This document shows, piece after piece, positions 42,236 through 51,763 of a stretch of DNA of 64,000 bases. How positions within the stretch are numbered: position 1 is the first letter of the stretch; every line of letters begins with the position of its first letter. Under the pieces are notes generated by a model. That model saw only the letters and a program-made list of their open reading frames with translations, was not told where the DNA came from and did no database searches. Origin of the DNA: Confluentibacter flavum (GTDB lineage: Bacteria; Bacteroidota; Bacteroidia; Flavobacteriales; Flavobacteriaceae); the NCBI RefSeq assembly GCF_002843175.1, contig NZ_PJEO01000051.1, positions 62,001-126,000 of the forward strand, read 5' to 3'. Both the position numbers and the translations under genes were made by a program.

Positions 42236-43546
42236 ATGGGAACATTTAAAATTGAAGGAGGCCACCAACTAAAAGGAAGCATTCAGCCTCAAGGAGCCAA
42301 AAATGAAGCGTTACAAATTTTATGTGCCGTACTTCTTACTCCAGATCTTGTCACCATTAATAACATTCCAGATATTGTTGATGTTAATAAACTGATAAGC
42401 CTACTTAAAAAGTTAGGGGTTAAGGTTGAAAAAATCAGCAAAGGGACGTATACGTTTCAAGCGGATGAGGTTAACTTAAAATATTTGGAATCCGACGAAT
42501 TTAAAGAAGATGGTCGTGGGTTACGTGGTTCGATTATGATTGTGGGCCCGATGTTAGCCAGATTTGGTAAAGGTTACATTCCGAAACCGGGAGGTGATAA
42601 AATCGGACGACGTAGATTAGATACCCATTTTGAAGGCCTTATTAATTTAGGAGCCAAATTTAGATATAATAAAGAAGAGCAATTTTACGGTGTTGAAGCC
42701 GATAGATTAAAAGGCGCTTATATGCTCCTTGAAGAAGCTTCGGTAACGGGAACTGCCAATATTGTGATGGCTGCGGTGCTTGCCGAAGGCAGAACCACTA
42801 TTTACAACGCTGCTTGCGAACCGTATTTACAGCAATTATGCAAAATGCTTAACCGCATGGGCGCACAAATTAGCGGTGTAGGTTCTAATATGTTGGTTAT
42901 TGATGGTGTTGAAACATTAAGCGGTACGCATCATACCATGTTGCCCGATATGATTGAGATTGGTAGCTGGATTGGTTTGGCGGCGATGACTAAAAGTGAA
43001 CTGACCATAACCAATGTGTCTTGGGACGATTTAGGCATCATACCAACCGTATTTAGAAAATTGGGCATCACCGTTGAAAGACGTGGTGACGATATTCATA
43101 TTCCGGCACATACCGATGGTTATGAAATACAAAGTTTTATTGATGGTTCTATCTTAACCATTTCCGATGCGCCTTGGCCAGGATTTACACCCGATCTATT
43201 GAGTATTATTTTGGTAGTGGCGACACAAGCTAGAGGTAGTGTGCTTATTCACCAAAAAATGTTTGAAAGTCGTTTGTTTTTCGTGGATAAATTGATTGAT
43301 ATGGGTGCCAAAATTATTTTATGCGACCCGCATCGTGCTACCGTTATTGGGCACGATTTTAAATCGACTTTAAAAGCGATGACCATGACCTCGCCCGATA
43401 TTCGTGCTGGTGTATCGTTATTGATTGCGGCCTTGTCTGCTAAAGGCACATCAACCATACAAAACATCGAGCAGATTGATAGAGGTTACGAGAATATTGA
43501 TGAACGTTTACGTGCTATTGGGGCTAGGATTGAGAGGTTGGAGTAG
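42236..43546 (+). CDS. murA: UDP-N-acetylglucosamine 1-carboxyvinyltransferase
   Basis: A 436-residue enzyme for the first committed step of peptidoglycan synthesis, transferring enolpyruvate from PEP to UDP-GlcNAc. Visible are G-A-K-N-E-A-L near 20 (catalytic Lys/Asn) and P-G-G-D-K-I-G-R-R near 118-126. At the position of the fosfomycin-target Cys115 of E. coli there is Asp121. Enzymes with Asp here stay active and are insensitive to fosfomycin. The last 23 bases overlap the convergent PIN gene. Confidence 0.96.
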   Translation: MGTFKIEGGHQLKGSIQPQGAKNEALQILCAVLLTPDLVTINNIPDIVDVNKLISLLKKLGVKVEKISKGTYTFQADEVNLKYLESDEFKEDGRGLRGSIMIVGPMLARFGKGYIPKPGGDKIGRRRLDTHFEGLINLGAKFRYNKEEQFYGVEADRLKGAYMLLEEASVTGTANIVMAAVLAEGRTTIYNAACEPYLQQLCKMLNRMGAQISGVGSNMLVIDGVETLSGTHHTMLPDMIEIGSWIGLAAMTKSELTITNVSWDDLGIIPTVFRKLGITVERRGDDIHIPAHTDGYEIQSFIDGSILTISDAPWPGFTPDLLSIILVVATQARGSVLIHQKMFESRLFFVDKLIDMGAKIILCDPHRATVIGHDFKSTLKAMTMTSPDIRAGVSLLIAALSAKGTSTIQNIEQIDRGYENIDERLRAIGARIERLE

Positions 43547-44642
43547 TTTTGTTTATTTCAATTAGTTTAATTTTATATTCTGATAATTTAGAAATAAATT
43601 TTGAATTAAACCTTCTTTCTAAATCTGGTATGTTAGGTAAAGTAATGTTTAAAAAGTGAGTAGTTTCATTTTTATCAGATTCTGTTAAAATATTGTAACC
43701 AGTATTTTTTATATCATTTGTTAGTAAGTGTATATCTTTAATATCGCCCTGGAGAGTTAAATAAATTTGAATAAATTTTTTATCTATTCTTATTATATGT
43801 TCATAATTTTTCACTTCTTGAATTACATCTTCCCCAATTTTACTTTCTAAGTATTTATTTGAGTATTCAAGAAATTGAAAAGGTTTATAAAAATGAATAT
43901 TTTTTTTAGTTTCTAATCGAAATTCTTTTAATAATTCAGGTCTTGGAGAAATGGTTTTTCCTTGATGTTCGAACCACCAGTCTTCTTTTCTATCATCTAA
44001 AACAAAAATAACATCAATTGTTTCATCTTTTGATTTTTTAATAATCTCTTGCCACAGAAAAAAATCTCCATAGCGTTCATTTTCGGGTTTTTTTAAATCG
44101 CAATATCCTGGAGGTATTTTATTTTTATAACGTCTTTCTCCTTCTTTTTGAAATTTATTAATTTCTTCTGAACTAAGTTCATTTCCTATTTTATCCTCAA
44201 AAACAAGGTTTAGTTTATCTAAAACTAGATCAATTTTTAAACTATCATCATATTCTTTAATTCTTTGTTCAATTTCTATATTTAAATCTTTTTTTATTGA
44301 GACTATTCTTTCTGTCAATGCTTTTGAAAAGAATGGATTTCTATTTTGATTTTCAATTTCTTCAATAAGTAAATGTATTTTTTTTTCAAAGTCCAAATAA
44401 TTCTTTTTTTGATCACTTATAACATTCAGCCTATTTTTATTAAACTCTAATCCGACTTGAAAAGGAAGCCAGGTTCTTTCCTTGAGCATAGTTATTATAT
44501 CGATAAATTCATTTGAAGTGTTTTGAGAATATCGGTATAAATTTAGTAACACACTGGTGTCAAAAACAAAAATTGCATCTTTCCACAATTCAGATAAGAC
44601 TTGGTCATCAAGTGGAAAGTATTCTTGAAAAACTTTTTTCAT
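43524..44642 (-). CDS. PIN-like nuclease (PIN_8/DUF4935-type)
   Basis: A 372-residue protein. The PIN core is I-F-V-F-D-T-S-V-L-L-N-L-Y near residue 25-37, with the later acidic elements V-I-F-V-L-D-D-R-K-E-D-W-W near 207-219. This matches the PIN_8/DUF4935 group. The N-terminal two thirds are the nuclease; a coiled, Lys/Glu-rich part lies between the acidic motifs. It overlaps the double-DUF262 gene by 4 bases and so belongs to one two-gene unit. RNase or DNase activity is inference from the fold. Confidence 0.8.
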   Translation of the reverse strand: MKKVFQEYFPLDDQVLSELWKDAIFVFDTSVLLNLYRYSQNTSNEFIDIITMLKERTWLPFQVGLEFNKNRLNVISDQKKNYLDFEKKIHLLIEEIENQNRNPFFSKALTERIVSIKKDLNIEIEQRIKEYDDSLKIDLVLDKLNLVFEDKIGNELSSEEINKFQKEGERRYKNKIPPGYCDLKKPENERYGDFFLWQEIIKKSKDETIDVIFVLDDRKEDWWFEHQGKTISPRPELLKEFRLETKKNIHFYKPFQFLEYSNKYLESKIGEDVIQEVKNYEHIIRIDKKFIQIYLTLQGDIKDIHLLTNDIKNTGYNILTESDKNETTHFLNITLPNIPDLERRFNSKFISKLSEYKIKLIEINKTTPTSQS

Positions 44643-46924
44643 TTTGCTGTATATTTATTCCAAAATGAGTTTATTTTATTCTCAAATTTATCTTTACTAT
44701 CTATCATGTTCATTAATTGAAATAATTCATGTAATTCTTGTCTTATACTAATTTTATTGAGTTTTATTGATTTTAGAGAAACTTTTGAAATGAAATGCCA
44801 AAGGGCATAGAAACTTTGCTGCGTCCTTCTACCAGAAGATGAAACATTAAAAATTGTTTCAAGATTCTTATTTAATATATCAATACTATCTTGCTCACCA
44901 TCATCTTCAACAATGGATTTAACTTTAAAAATAAAATTGTTTTTTAAATCTTCACATGATATTAATAAATCATACTTATTTTGTGGGTTTTCAAGAATTT
45001 TGGTTATTTCTGTTTTTGATCGTATTCTAAAATTGATTTTATCTCCAATTTTATAATATTCTAAAGGGTAATTTGAACTATTTGTGTCTTTTCTTTGGAA
45101 ATATTCGAGATATATCAAGGCAGTATATAGATTTTCATTTTCCATTCTTTTATTATTTTTTCTAAAATAAAACCAATCTTGATTTGATTTTAAAATAGAC
45201 TTGACAGTTTCAATTATTTCCTTATTTATATAGGAATTCCACATTTCAAATGTATTCTCTTTTATTGGATAAGGTTTGCTATTTAATCTAAGAAACAAAT
45301 CAATCGGTTCAAAATCTTTATTATATCTGTGATTAATTTCAATTATCCACAAATCAAAATTGTTTATTTTTTTGATTTGCTCTGGATCTAATTTGTCTAT
45401 GTTTTTTCCATGTAAAGATGTAAGAATACCATTTTTTAAGCTTAAAGAATAGCCATGTTTATTAGATATTTGTTTTACATTATTTTCATCTAAATATTCC
45501 TTTTTCAAAAAACCTAAAATAGATAAAAGTCTTTGTTGTCCATCTAAAACTTCTGACACACCGTCTTCTCTCTTATAAACAAATATTGGAGGTAATTTAA
45601 TTCCAAGTAGAATACTTTCAATTATCGCTGATGATTTATTTCTGTTCTTTACTTCTGATCTTTGGTACGGTGGGCGTAACAAAAATCTTTGACGTTCCAT
45701 TTGCCTACAAATATCAACAATAGTGATTGAAGATGGTTCTGGTTTATTAATTCTTAAATCATCAAAACTAGTTTCTACTTGTTGGGGGGTTATATCATCT
45801 CTTTCCTTGTTTATTTTTTTAAATTCAGTAGTAGTAATTAAATAATCATTAAAAGAAACTTTTAGTTTTTCATGAAAATAGTTGCCAATTACGGTATATC
45901 TACTTAATAATTCTTTAGAAAAAGAACTTCTATCCATTTCAAATACACCCTTTTGATTATTAATAAATTCAGCTAAATCCTTAATGAAATTTTGATTAAT
46001 ATCAACTAAAGAGTTTTTATTATCCTCAACTATAGATAATGCCCAAAAAACACATTCAGAAACTAATCTATTAAAGAAGAAATTTTTTGTGGTTATCTCG
46101 CTTTTTAAGCGTTTTAAAATATTTATTTTAACTAAAAATTTACTAAATACTTCCTCTATATTCGATTCATCAATTTGTGATGATAATATTTCATAATATT
46201 TTGATATAACAGTGTCTTTTTTAATTGCATAATATTTTATAGGTATTTTGTGTTGTACTAACAGCTGTCTTACTTTTTTAAGTAAAATTTGCATGTTGCT
46301 TTTGTCAAAATAAAATAGGTCTTGTAGTTCAAAAAAGATTATTTTATCAGCTTTTAATTTTTCTTGAATGAAAGAATTTAAATCATCTTCAAAATAAAAG
46401 GCTTTATCAATTTCAGTTGGCTTCAAAGGGGTTATTCCAGAATTATACCGTTTAAAAATTTCTTTTTTCACAATATCCTCTAAGGCATCCATAGTTGATG
46501 ATTTTGTATGAAAGCTGAATTCAATAATCCTTAATTTTGTATCCCAAAAATCATCCCTTAAGCCTCCAATATCTTTAAAATTTTTTGTTGCAATTCCTAT
46601 TTTGTTTAGTTTATGTAACCCTGAATGCTTTAACTTAAATTCATCTTTAATGAATCTCAGAATTGTCTGATATCTTTGTCTACCATCAATAATCTCTATT
46701 CTATCACCATTTCTAAAATAAATTATAGGAGGTATTTCAGTTCCCAGTAAAATACTTTCTATGAAATATGTAGCTTTATCATCATCCCAAACATAATTTC
46801 TTTGATAATCTGGATCATATTTGGTATTTCTTAAAGTTTCCTCATTATTAAAGAGGGTTTCAATAGATACCACTTTTGGTTCAATTTTTATTAGATTTTC
46901 AAAAATTTCATTTGTATTCATCAA
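44639..46924 (-). CDS. Protein with two DUF262 (ParB/GmrS-like) domains
   Basis: A 761-residue protein with a duplicated DUF262 module. The first copy (about 20-200) has P-D-Y-Q-R-N-Y-V-W, E-S-I-L-L-G-T-E-I-P-P and I-I-D-G-R-Q-R-Y; the second (about 395-560) has P-P-Y-Q-R-S, E-S-I-L-L-G-I-K-L-P-P and V-L-D-G-Q-Q-R-L. Both D-G-x-Q-R motifs, the catalytic signature of the family, are intact. DUF262 proteins occur in GmrSD, BrxU and SspE defence proteins. Coupled to a PIN nuclease gene downstream, it is probably part of a defence system. Confidence 0.85.
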   Translation of the reverse strand: MMNTNEIFENLIKIEPKVVSIETLFNNEETLRNTKYDPDYQRNYVWDDDKATYFIESILLGTEIPPIIYFRNGDRIEIIDGRQRYQTILRFIKDEFKLKHSGLHKLNKIGIATKNFKDIGGLRDDFWDTKLRIIEFSFHTKSSTMDALEDIVKKEIFKRYNSGITPLKPTEIDKAFYFEDDLNSFIQEKLKADKIIFFELQDLFYFDKSNMQILLKKVRQLLVQHKIPIKYYAIKKDTVISKYYEILSSQIDESNIEEVFSKFLVKINILKRLKSEITTKNFFFNRLVSECVFWALSIVEDNKNSLVDINQNFIKDLAEFINNQKGVFEMDRSSFSKELLSRYTVIGNYFHEKLKVSFNDYLITTTEFKKINKERDDITPQQVETSFDDLRINKPEPSSITIVDICRQMERQRFLLRPPYQRSEVKNRNKSSAIIESILLGIKLPPIFVYKREDGVSEVLDGQQRLLSILGFLKKEYLDENNVKQISNKHGYSLSLKNGILTSLHGKNIDKLDPEQIKKINNFDLWIIEINHRYNKDFEPIDLFLRLNSKPYPIKENTFEMWNSYINKEIIETVKSILKSNQDWFYFRKNNKRMENENLYTALIYLEYFQRKDTNSSNYPLEYYKIGDKINFRIRSKTEITKILENPQNKYDLLISCEDLKNNFIFKVKSIVEDDGEQDSIDILNKNLETIFNVSSSGRRTQQSFYALWHFISKVSLKSIKLNKISIRQELHELFQLMNMIDSKDKFENKINSFWNKYTAK

Positions 46925-47027
46925 TCAATGTTTAGTTTTCAATTATTGGGGTAAAGCGAATTTATGTTTTTTACTACAAAAATTTGTTATAAGGGAAAAA
47001 AGTTATAAACAATTGATAAACAACCTA

Positions 47028-47159
47028 TCTCGATACAAATTTGTTTCGCTCGCTCCACAAATTTACTCTAATTGACATTTGAGTTATTAATTATGTTTTC
47101 AGTTAGTTAGCCTGTCATTTCGAGTGAAATAGTGAGGCACGAAGTATTTTGTATCGAGA
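47028..47159. repeat. 132-bp intergenic repeat bounded by TCTCGATACAAA inverted repeats
   Basis: TCTCGATACAAA (47028-47039) and TTTGTATCGAGA (47148-47159) are perfect inverted copies. The inside contains GTCATTTCGAGTGAAATAG, a string that I associate with dispersed flavobacterial intergenic repeats. No gene lies between 46925 and 47213. Confidence 0.55.
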
Positions 47160-47213
47160 ACCTTAGTACAATAAGCTTCCCGATACATTTTATAGAATTA
47201 TTTTTTATTTTAC

Positions 47214-48260
47214 TTAAACCGTTTTTAGGTAATACTTTTTCCTTAACCAAAAGGACACCTTAACCAATAGAATTAAGGCAGGCACTTCCACCAAGGGGCC
47301 AATAACGCCTGCAAAGGCTTGCCCAGAGTTGAGTCCGAATACCGCAATGGCAACTGCGATGGCTAATTCAAAATTATTGCCTGCCGCCGTAAAGGCGACT
47401 GCCGCCGTTTTATCATATTCGGCACCCGTTGCTTTAGTGACAAAGAACCCAATGATGAACATGACCGTAAAATAGATAAGCAATGGCACGGCTATGATTA
47501 AAACATCCATCGGGATTTCAACAATTAATTCACCTTTTAGCGAGAACATCACAACAATGGTAAACAAAAGTGCTATTAAGGTTATTGGCGAAATGGTGGG
47601 GATAAATGTTTCGTTGTACCAGATTTCGCCTTTTAGTTTTACGAGTATCAACCGACTTAAAATGCCCAATGCAAATGGGATTCCCAAATAAATAGCCACA
47701 CTTTCTGCAATGGTGGCGATGGAAATATCTACAATGGCTCCTTCAAACCCAAAATAGGGTGGTAGCACCGTTATAAAAATCCAAGCATAAAAACTATAGG
47801 CAAACACTTGAAAAATACTGTTTAATGCCACCAAACCAGCACCATATTCGCTACTGCCATCGGCAAGGTCGTTCCAAACCAGCACCATGGCTATACAACG
47901 CGCCAAGCCAATTAAAATGAGCCCCACCATATATTCTGGGTAATCCCGCAAAAACGTGATTGCCAAAATAAACATCAACACCGGACCAATGATCCAATTG
48001 AGGATTAATGATATCGATAGAATTTTTGTGTTGCGAAACACCTTTGGCAACAAGGCATAATTGACCTTCGCCAATGGTGGATACATCATTAAAATAAGTC
48101 CGATGGCTATGGGAATGTTTGTCGTGCCACTATTAAAGGAGTTAATGATCTCGGGGAATGATGGCGCAAAATAACCAATACCAACGCCTAATGCCATGGC
48201 GATAAAAATCCATAAGGTTAAATAACTATCTAAAAAGCTCAATTTTTTATGTGTCGCCAT
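47214..48260 (-). CDS. acr3: ACR3-family arsenite efflux transporter
   Basis: A 348-residue inner-membrane transporter with ten predicted helices. The C-R-C/C-I-A-M-V region appears as [12 protein letters not shown] (the conserved thiolate Cys), and [13 protein letters not shown] is a clear ACR3 signature. It exports arsenite with energy from the proton gradient. It is the last gene of the arsenic operon, 2 bases after the reductase. Confidence 0.95.
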   Translation of the reverse strand: MATHKKLSFLDSYLTLWIFIAMALGVGIGYFAPSFPEIINSFNSGTTNIPIAIGLILMMYPPLAKVNYALLPKVFRNTKILSISLILNWIIGPVLMFILAITFLRDYPEYMVGLILIGLARCIAMVLVWNDLADGSSEYGAGLVALNSIFQVFAYSFYAWIFITVLPPYFGFEGAIVDISIATIAESVAIYLGIPFALGILSRLILVKLKGEIWYNETFIPTISPITLIALLFTIVVMFSLKGELIVEIPMDVLIIAVPLLIYFTVMFIIGFFVTKATGAEYDKTAAVAFTAAGNNFELAIAVAIAVFGLNSGQAFAGVIGPLVEVPALILLVKVSFWLRKKYYLKTV

Positions 48261-48262
48261 GT

Positions 48263-48880
48263 TTAAAGACTGATTTTAGAGAATACGTAAAACAACTCGG
48301 TAGCGATTTGTAAACTACGCTCATTATATTTTTCAGCTTGTTGCGGTGTGCCGTCAAATGCCTTGGGATCTTCAAACGTGATGGGGATGCGCTTTTCTGC
48401 ACCTACAACAAACGGGCAGGCTTCGTTTGCCGAATCGCAAGTCATGATGGCTGCAAAGTCTGATTTCGGATTAAAATCATCATCCAGCTTTTTAGAAAAT
48501 CCAATAATAGGATGTGCATTATCTGCATATTTGATGCTGTAAATGGGATTGTTTCCTTCTGAAATGGTTTTTATTTGAAAACCTGAGCTTTCTAATGTTT
48601 TCGCTGCCATAGGAAACAAAGCTGTAGCTTCCGTGCCGCCCGAATAACAAAATACATTTTTTATATTGAAATGGAACGCTAAGGTTTGTGCCCAAACTTG
48701 CGATAAATGACTTCTGCGTGAATTATGCGTGCAAATGAAATTGATACGAATCTCCTTATTGTCATTGACTTTTGTTTGAACGAAATCAATCAATGGTTGT
48801 AAGGTTTCTTTGCGTTCCTTGGAAATAGTTTCAACCTTTAATGTGGCAATGATACTTTCTATTTTTTGGAATACTTTCAT
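48263..48880 (-). CDS. Arsenate reductase/low-molecular-weight phosphatase-like protein
   Basis: A 205-residue protein with the active-site loop [13 protein letters not shown] at about 48-60 and later Cys residues in [11 protein letters not shown] near 147-157, which can serve as the resolving thiols. It reduces arsenate to arsenite for export by the adjacent ACR3. It is encoded between DUF6428 and acr3. Confidence 0.88.
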   Translation of the reverse strand: MKVFQKIESIIATLKVETISKERKETLQPLIDFVQTKVNDNKEIRINFICTHNSRRSHLSQVWAQTLAFHFNIKNVFCYSGGTEATALFPMAAKTLESSGFQIKTISEGNNPIYSIKYADNAHPIIGFSKKLDDDFNPKSDFAAIMTCDSANEACPFVVGAEKRIPITFEDPKAFDGTPQQAEKYNERSLQIATELFYVFSKISL

Positions 48881-48910
48881 GCTGTATTGGCTTTTTTATA
48901 TGAGACTTTC

Positions 48911-49378
48911 TTAGCAACATCCGCTGTTTGGTGCACAACACGCTTCAGCCTTGATTTCCGAAAGTTTTACTTTTGGTTTTTGTGAAGGCACGCCACAGTT
49001 ATCTTTTGCCAAGCAATCGGTTTGTTTTGTAGTCAACAAAAAGTTAGTACCGTCAAAATCCAATCCGAATTTTCCAATGGTGTCTCCCTGATATTCTACT
49101 TCAATTTCTAAGTCTGTAATTCCCAAAACTTTTTCTGAAAGTTCAATGATTTTTAATAACTTTTCTGGATGTAACCTATGGTCGTAATCGTTGGCATTCC
49201 ATAATTGGAAGTTCACGATTTCTTCGTTACGAACGGTGCCACCACAATCTATAAAGTGTTTGGTTATTTTACCAACTTCGGTCACATGAAAATGGTTAGG
49301 CACTAAGTCGCCATTTGGTAATTGAAAAGCTATTTTGCTTGATTGATTTAGTAGGGTTTTAATTTCTGATAGTTTCAT
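48911..49378 (-). CDS. DUF6428 family protein of the arsenic operon
   Basis: A 155-residue protein, family DUF6428, regularly found in Bacteroidota ars operons. The C terminus is cysteine-rich (A-C-C-A-P-N-S-G-C-C) and could bind arsenite; a further Cys pair occurs in D-C-L-A-K-D-N-C-G. The function is unknown; a metallochaperone role is inference. An operator-like site lies just upstream at 49400-49419. Confidence 0.8.
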   Translation of the reverse strand: MKLSEIKTLLNQSSKIAFQLPNGDLVPNHFHVTEVGKITKHFIDCGGTVRNEEIVNFQLWNANDYDHRLHPEKLLKIIELSEKVLGITDLEIEVEYQGDTIGKFGLDFDGTNFLLTTKQTDCLAKDNCGVPSQKPKVKLSEIKAEACCAPNSGCC

Positions 49379-49399
49379 AATGTGAGTATTTATTTGTTT

Positions 49400-49419
49400 A
49401 TTGCGATGATACGATTAAT
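49400..49419 (-). promoter_or_regulatory. Operator-like site upstream of DUF6428
   Basis: ATTGCGATGATACGATTAAT differs from the site upstream of arsR (49784-49803) in only three positions. The two copies lie at the same relative place, 22 and 19 bases before the respective start codons, so they are good candidates for ArsR binding. Confidence 0.55.
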
Positions 49420-49435
49420 GATATTAAATTTTTTT

Positions 49436-49765
49436 TTAGCAACACGTTCCTTTAGTGATATCTTGATCTAAAAATTGAAACATGATGTTTTTCATTTTGG
49501 CCCAATTATCGGTGTCGATACAATAACACACGCTGGTACCTTCTACGTTTCCTTTAATAAGCCCTAAATTTTTTAGTTCTTTTAGATGTTGGGAAATAGT
49601 GGGTTGGGCAAGTCCGATTTCAGTAACTAAATCACCACAAACACAAGCATTTGTTTTAAATAAGTGCTGTAAAATGGCAACTCTTGCGGGATGACCGAAC
49701 ACTTTTGCTATGAGGGCAATGTCGTTTTGTTGGTCGGTAAACATGTCTGTTTTAGTTAAACCCAT
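49436..49765 (-). CDS. arsR: ArsR/SmtB-family metalloregulator
   Basis: A 109-residue winged-HTH repressor with A-C-V-C-G-D-L (the arsenite-sensing Cys pair near 40-42) and Q-P-T-I-S-Q-H-L-K-E-L-K as recognition helix. A further C-terminal C-C may add a metal site. It probably represses the operon and releases DNA on binding arsenite. Confidence 0.93.
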   Translation of the reverse strand: MGLTKTDMFTDQQNDIALIAKVFGHPARVAILQHLFKTNACVCGDLVTEIGLAQPTISQHLKELKNLGLIKGNVEGTSVCYCIDTDNWAKMKNIMFQFLDQDITKGTCC

Positions 49766-49783
49766 AATCGTTTATATTGTTTC

Positions 49784-49803
49784 ATTGCAATATTACGATT
49801 AAT
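49784..49803 (-). promoter_or_regulatory. Operator-like site upstream of arsR
   Basis: ATTGCAATATTACGATTAAT contains the imperfect palindrome ATTGCAAT-ATTACGAT and is nearly identical to the site at 49400-49419. Confidence 0.55.
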
Positions 49804-49895
49804 ATCTTAATGAACAAATTTTTTTAATGATTTTTTGTTTTATTAGTCTCAAAAAAGTTAAAACGGAGACATCCCCTTAGTTTTATAATAAAAGA

Positions 49896-50648
49896 CTATT
49901 TTCTATCACACAAATTTAACTGTGCTAAATAATGTGATGTTAATCCTTTCAGGCTATTTAAATAATACGATTTAATGTCTTCAATGCTTTTTTCTGAAAC
50001 ATCGGTATTTTTTTCTTCTAATTTTATCAGGGCATGATTACAATTGCAGACTTTTAGAGCGTTATTATAGCTTTCAATATTGGATGAAATAGCACTTTTA
50101 TATGAATTAATCAATTCTTCTTTTTTAAGTTGTAATGCCATGTCATTCTGTTCTGCCATTTTTATTTTAATTTCTTCCGCTCTGCGTTTTAGCTCTTCTT
50201 GTTGTTGTTTTAATTTTTCTTGTTCGATTTGTAAAGAGGTCAGTTGTGCGTCACGGTCATTATTAACTTGAAAGTCTTTAGTTGGAACGGTACATTTATC
50301 AAGTTCTGTAACACTTTGCTGTGCAATATCCCTGGCTCTTTTAACAAAAAAACGTCCATCTTCATAAGTTTCGGAACTTTCAACTTTACTTAGGAGTTGA
50401 GCAGCTTCGTATGCCATATCAAAAGCAGTTTCACAACCACACTCTTTTAATTTTTTCTTGGAACGCTCAAACACCTCTAAAGATCTGTTTGCGTAATATT
50501 TTAAATGGGATATATTATTTGAATTGTAGGAGGACTTTACGTGGGAATAGGCGTAAATCAAATCCGAGTTAGCACCATCACAAGCTGTTTGTCCATAAAA
50601 GGCCAAAGAAGATAATGCAAAGCATAAAAAAAAGTAATGTTTTTCCAT
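49896..50648 (-). CDS. Secreted coiled-coil protein of unknown function
   Basis: A 250-residue protein from ATG 50648 (an upstream in-frame ATG would add 37 residues before the signal peptide). It has a signal peptide (about 1-18), paired Cys residues around C-D-G, C-G-C, and a long Gln/Glu/Lys-rich coiled coil at about 130-185. I do not recognise a family. It is divergent from ppk2, 125 bases apart; a TATATTTG motif at 50682-50689 on the minus strand could be its promoter -7 element, although the -33 TTG is missing. Confidence 0.6.
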   Translation of the reverse strand: MEKHYFFLCFALSSLAFYGQTACDGANSDLIYAYSHVKSSYNSNNISHLKYYANRSLEVFERSKKKLKECGCETAFDMAYEAAQLLSKVESSETYEDGRFFVKRARDIAQQSVTELDKCTVPTKDFQVNNDRDAQLTSLQIEQEKLKQQQEELKRRAEEIKIKMAEQNDMALQLKKEELINSYKSAISSNIESYNNALKVCNCNHALIKLEEKNTDVSEKSIEDIKSYYLNSLKGLTSHYLAQLNLCDRK

Positions 50649-50773
50649 AACATTTGGGTTTAAGTTAATAAGTAGGTAGGTCAAATATATTAAAACCCTA
50701 ATTAATAAGAATGTAGTTCGTCGAATATATATTTTAGTATATTTAGGAGATATAATCAAATAAATAGTAAAAG

Positions 50774-51640
50774 ATGGAGTCTGTAAACATAAATGATTTT
50801 AAAATCACCTCAAGCATATCCGTAAAGGATTTACAAACAAAAATGGTAATTGACAAGGCTGAGAAAGAAATTGAAGATATAAGGAAGAAGCTTGGCGATA
50901 TCCAAGATACCATGTATGCACATGGAAAATATGCCGTTTTAGTTTGTTTGCAAGGTATGGATACAGCCGGAAAGGATAGTTTAATCAGGGAGGTTTTTAA
51001 AGATTTTAATGCTAGGGGCGTTGTGGTACATAGTTTTAAAACACCTACCATGCTTGAACTAAGGCACGATTATCTATGGCGTCATGCAGTGGCACTGCCA
51101 GAACGAGGTAAGTTTAGTGTTTTTAATAGAACCCATTATGAAAACGTTTTGGTCACTCGTGTGCATCCATATTATATATTGGGTGAAAACATTCCAACGG
51201 TAAATTCTATTGAGGATGTGAATGATGCTTTTTGGCATAAACGTTTTGAACAAATAAACAATTTTGAAAAGCACATTGCCGAAAACGGCACCATAATCTT
51301 TAAGTTCTTTTTAAATCTTTCTAAAGATGAACAACGCGATAGGCTATTAAGGCGTTTGGATAAAAAAGAAAAAAATTGGAAGTTTTCTCCAGGCGATTTA
51401 GAAGAACGAAAGCTTTGGGACAATTACCAAGTGTGTTATGAAGATGCTATTAACAGGACAACTAAACCTCATGCCCCTTGGTATAATATTCCAGCAGATG
51501 ATAAAGATTCCGCTCGCTACATTGTTGCTAAAATAATGTACGATACCTTAAAAGAATATACCGATATTAAAGAACCTGAACTAGATGATGATATTCAAGA
51601 GAATTTAAAAATGTATATAGAGCAGTTGAAGAATGAGTGA
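50774..51640 (+). CDS. ppk2: Polyphosphate kinase 2 family protein
   Basis: A 288-residue PPK2 enzyme that transfers phosphate between polyphosphate and nucleotides. Walker A is L-Q-G-M-D-T-A-G-K-D-S near 58-68, the lid region contains F-N-R-T-H-Y-E-N-V-L-V-T-R-V-H-P. Length matches single-domain PPK2. Whether it favours AMP, ADP or GDP is not clear. Its last codons overlap the remnant of a DUF6090 gene start on the other strand. Confidence 0.93.
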   Translation: MESVNINDFKITSSISVKDLQTKMVIDKAEKEIEDIRKKLGDIQDTMYAHGKYAVLVCLQGMDTAGKDSLIREVFKDFNARGVVVHSFKTPTMLELRHDYLWRHAVALPERGKFSVFNRTHYENVLVTRVHPYYILGENIPTVNSIEDVNDAFWHKRFEQINNFEKHIAENGTIIFKFFLNLSKDEQRDRLLRRLDKKEKNWKFSPGDLEERKLWDNYQVCYEDAINRTTKPHAPWYNIPADDKDSARYIVAKIMYDTLKEYTDIKEPELDDDIQENLKMYIEQLKNE

Positions 51641-51673
51641 TTTTTTACGGATGTTTCTAATGAATTTTATCAT
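51635..51673 (-). pseudogene. Remnant of a DUF6090-type gene start
   Basis: ATG 51673 begins M-I-K-F-I-R-N-I-R-K-K-S-L, the hallmark N terminus of the membrane-anchored DUF6090 family, but the frame then leaves the family and stops after 22 codons. One of three such remnants on this strand. Confidence 0.55.
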
Positions 51674-51691
51674 TTGGTTTTAGATTATTTT

Positions 51692-51759
51692 GTCCCGTTA
51701 GGGACTTTATCTTGGCAGCTTTTATGCGTTAAAATGGTTTTGTGCCTTTAGGCACAAAA
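51692..51759. repeat. REP-like hairpin pair, left of the transposase
   Basis: Hairpin GTCCC-GTTA-GGGAC (51692-51705) is followed 32 bases later by TTTTGTGCC-TTTA-GGCACAAAA (51738-51759). The pair is mirrored on the right side of the transposase gene (52242-52312). Confidence 0.8.
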
Positions 51760-51763
51760 TATA

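Noticed and set aside
46821-47075. 84-codon plus-strand frame at the start of the double-DUF262 gene
   Set aside because: Antisense shadow of a well-supported gene that extends into a repeat.
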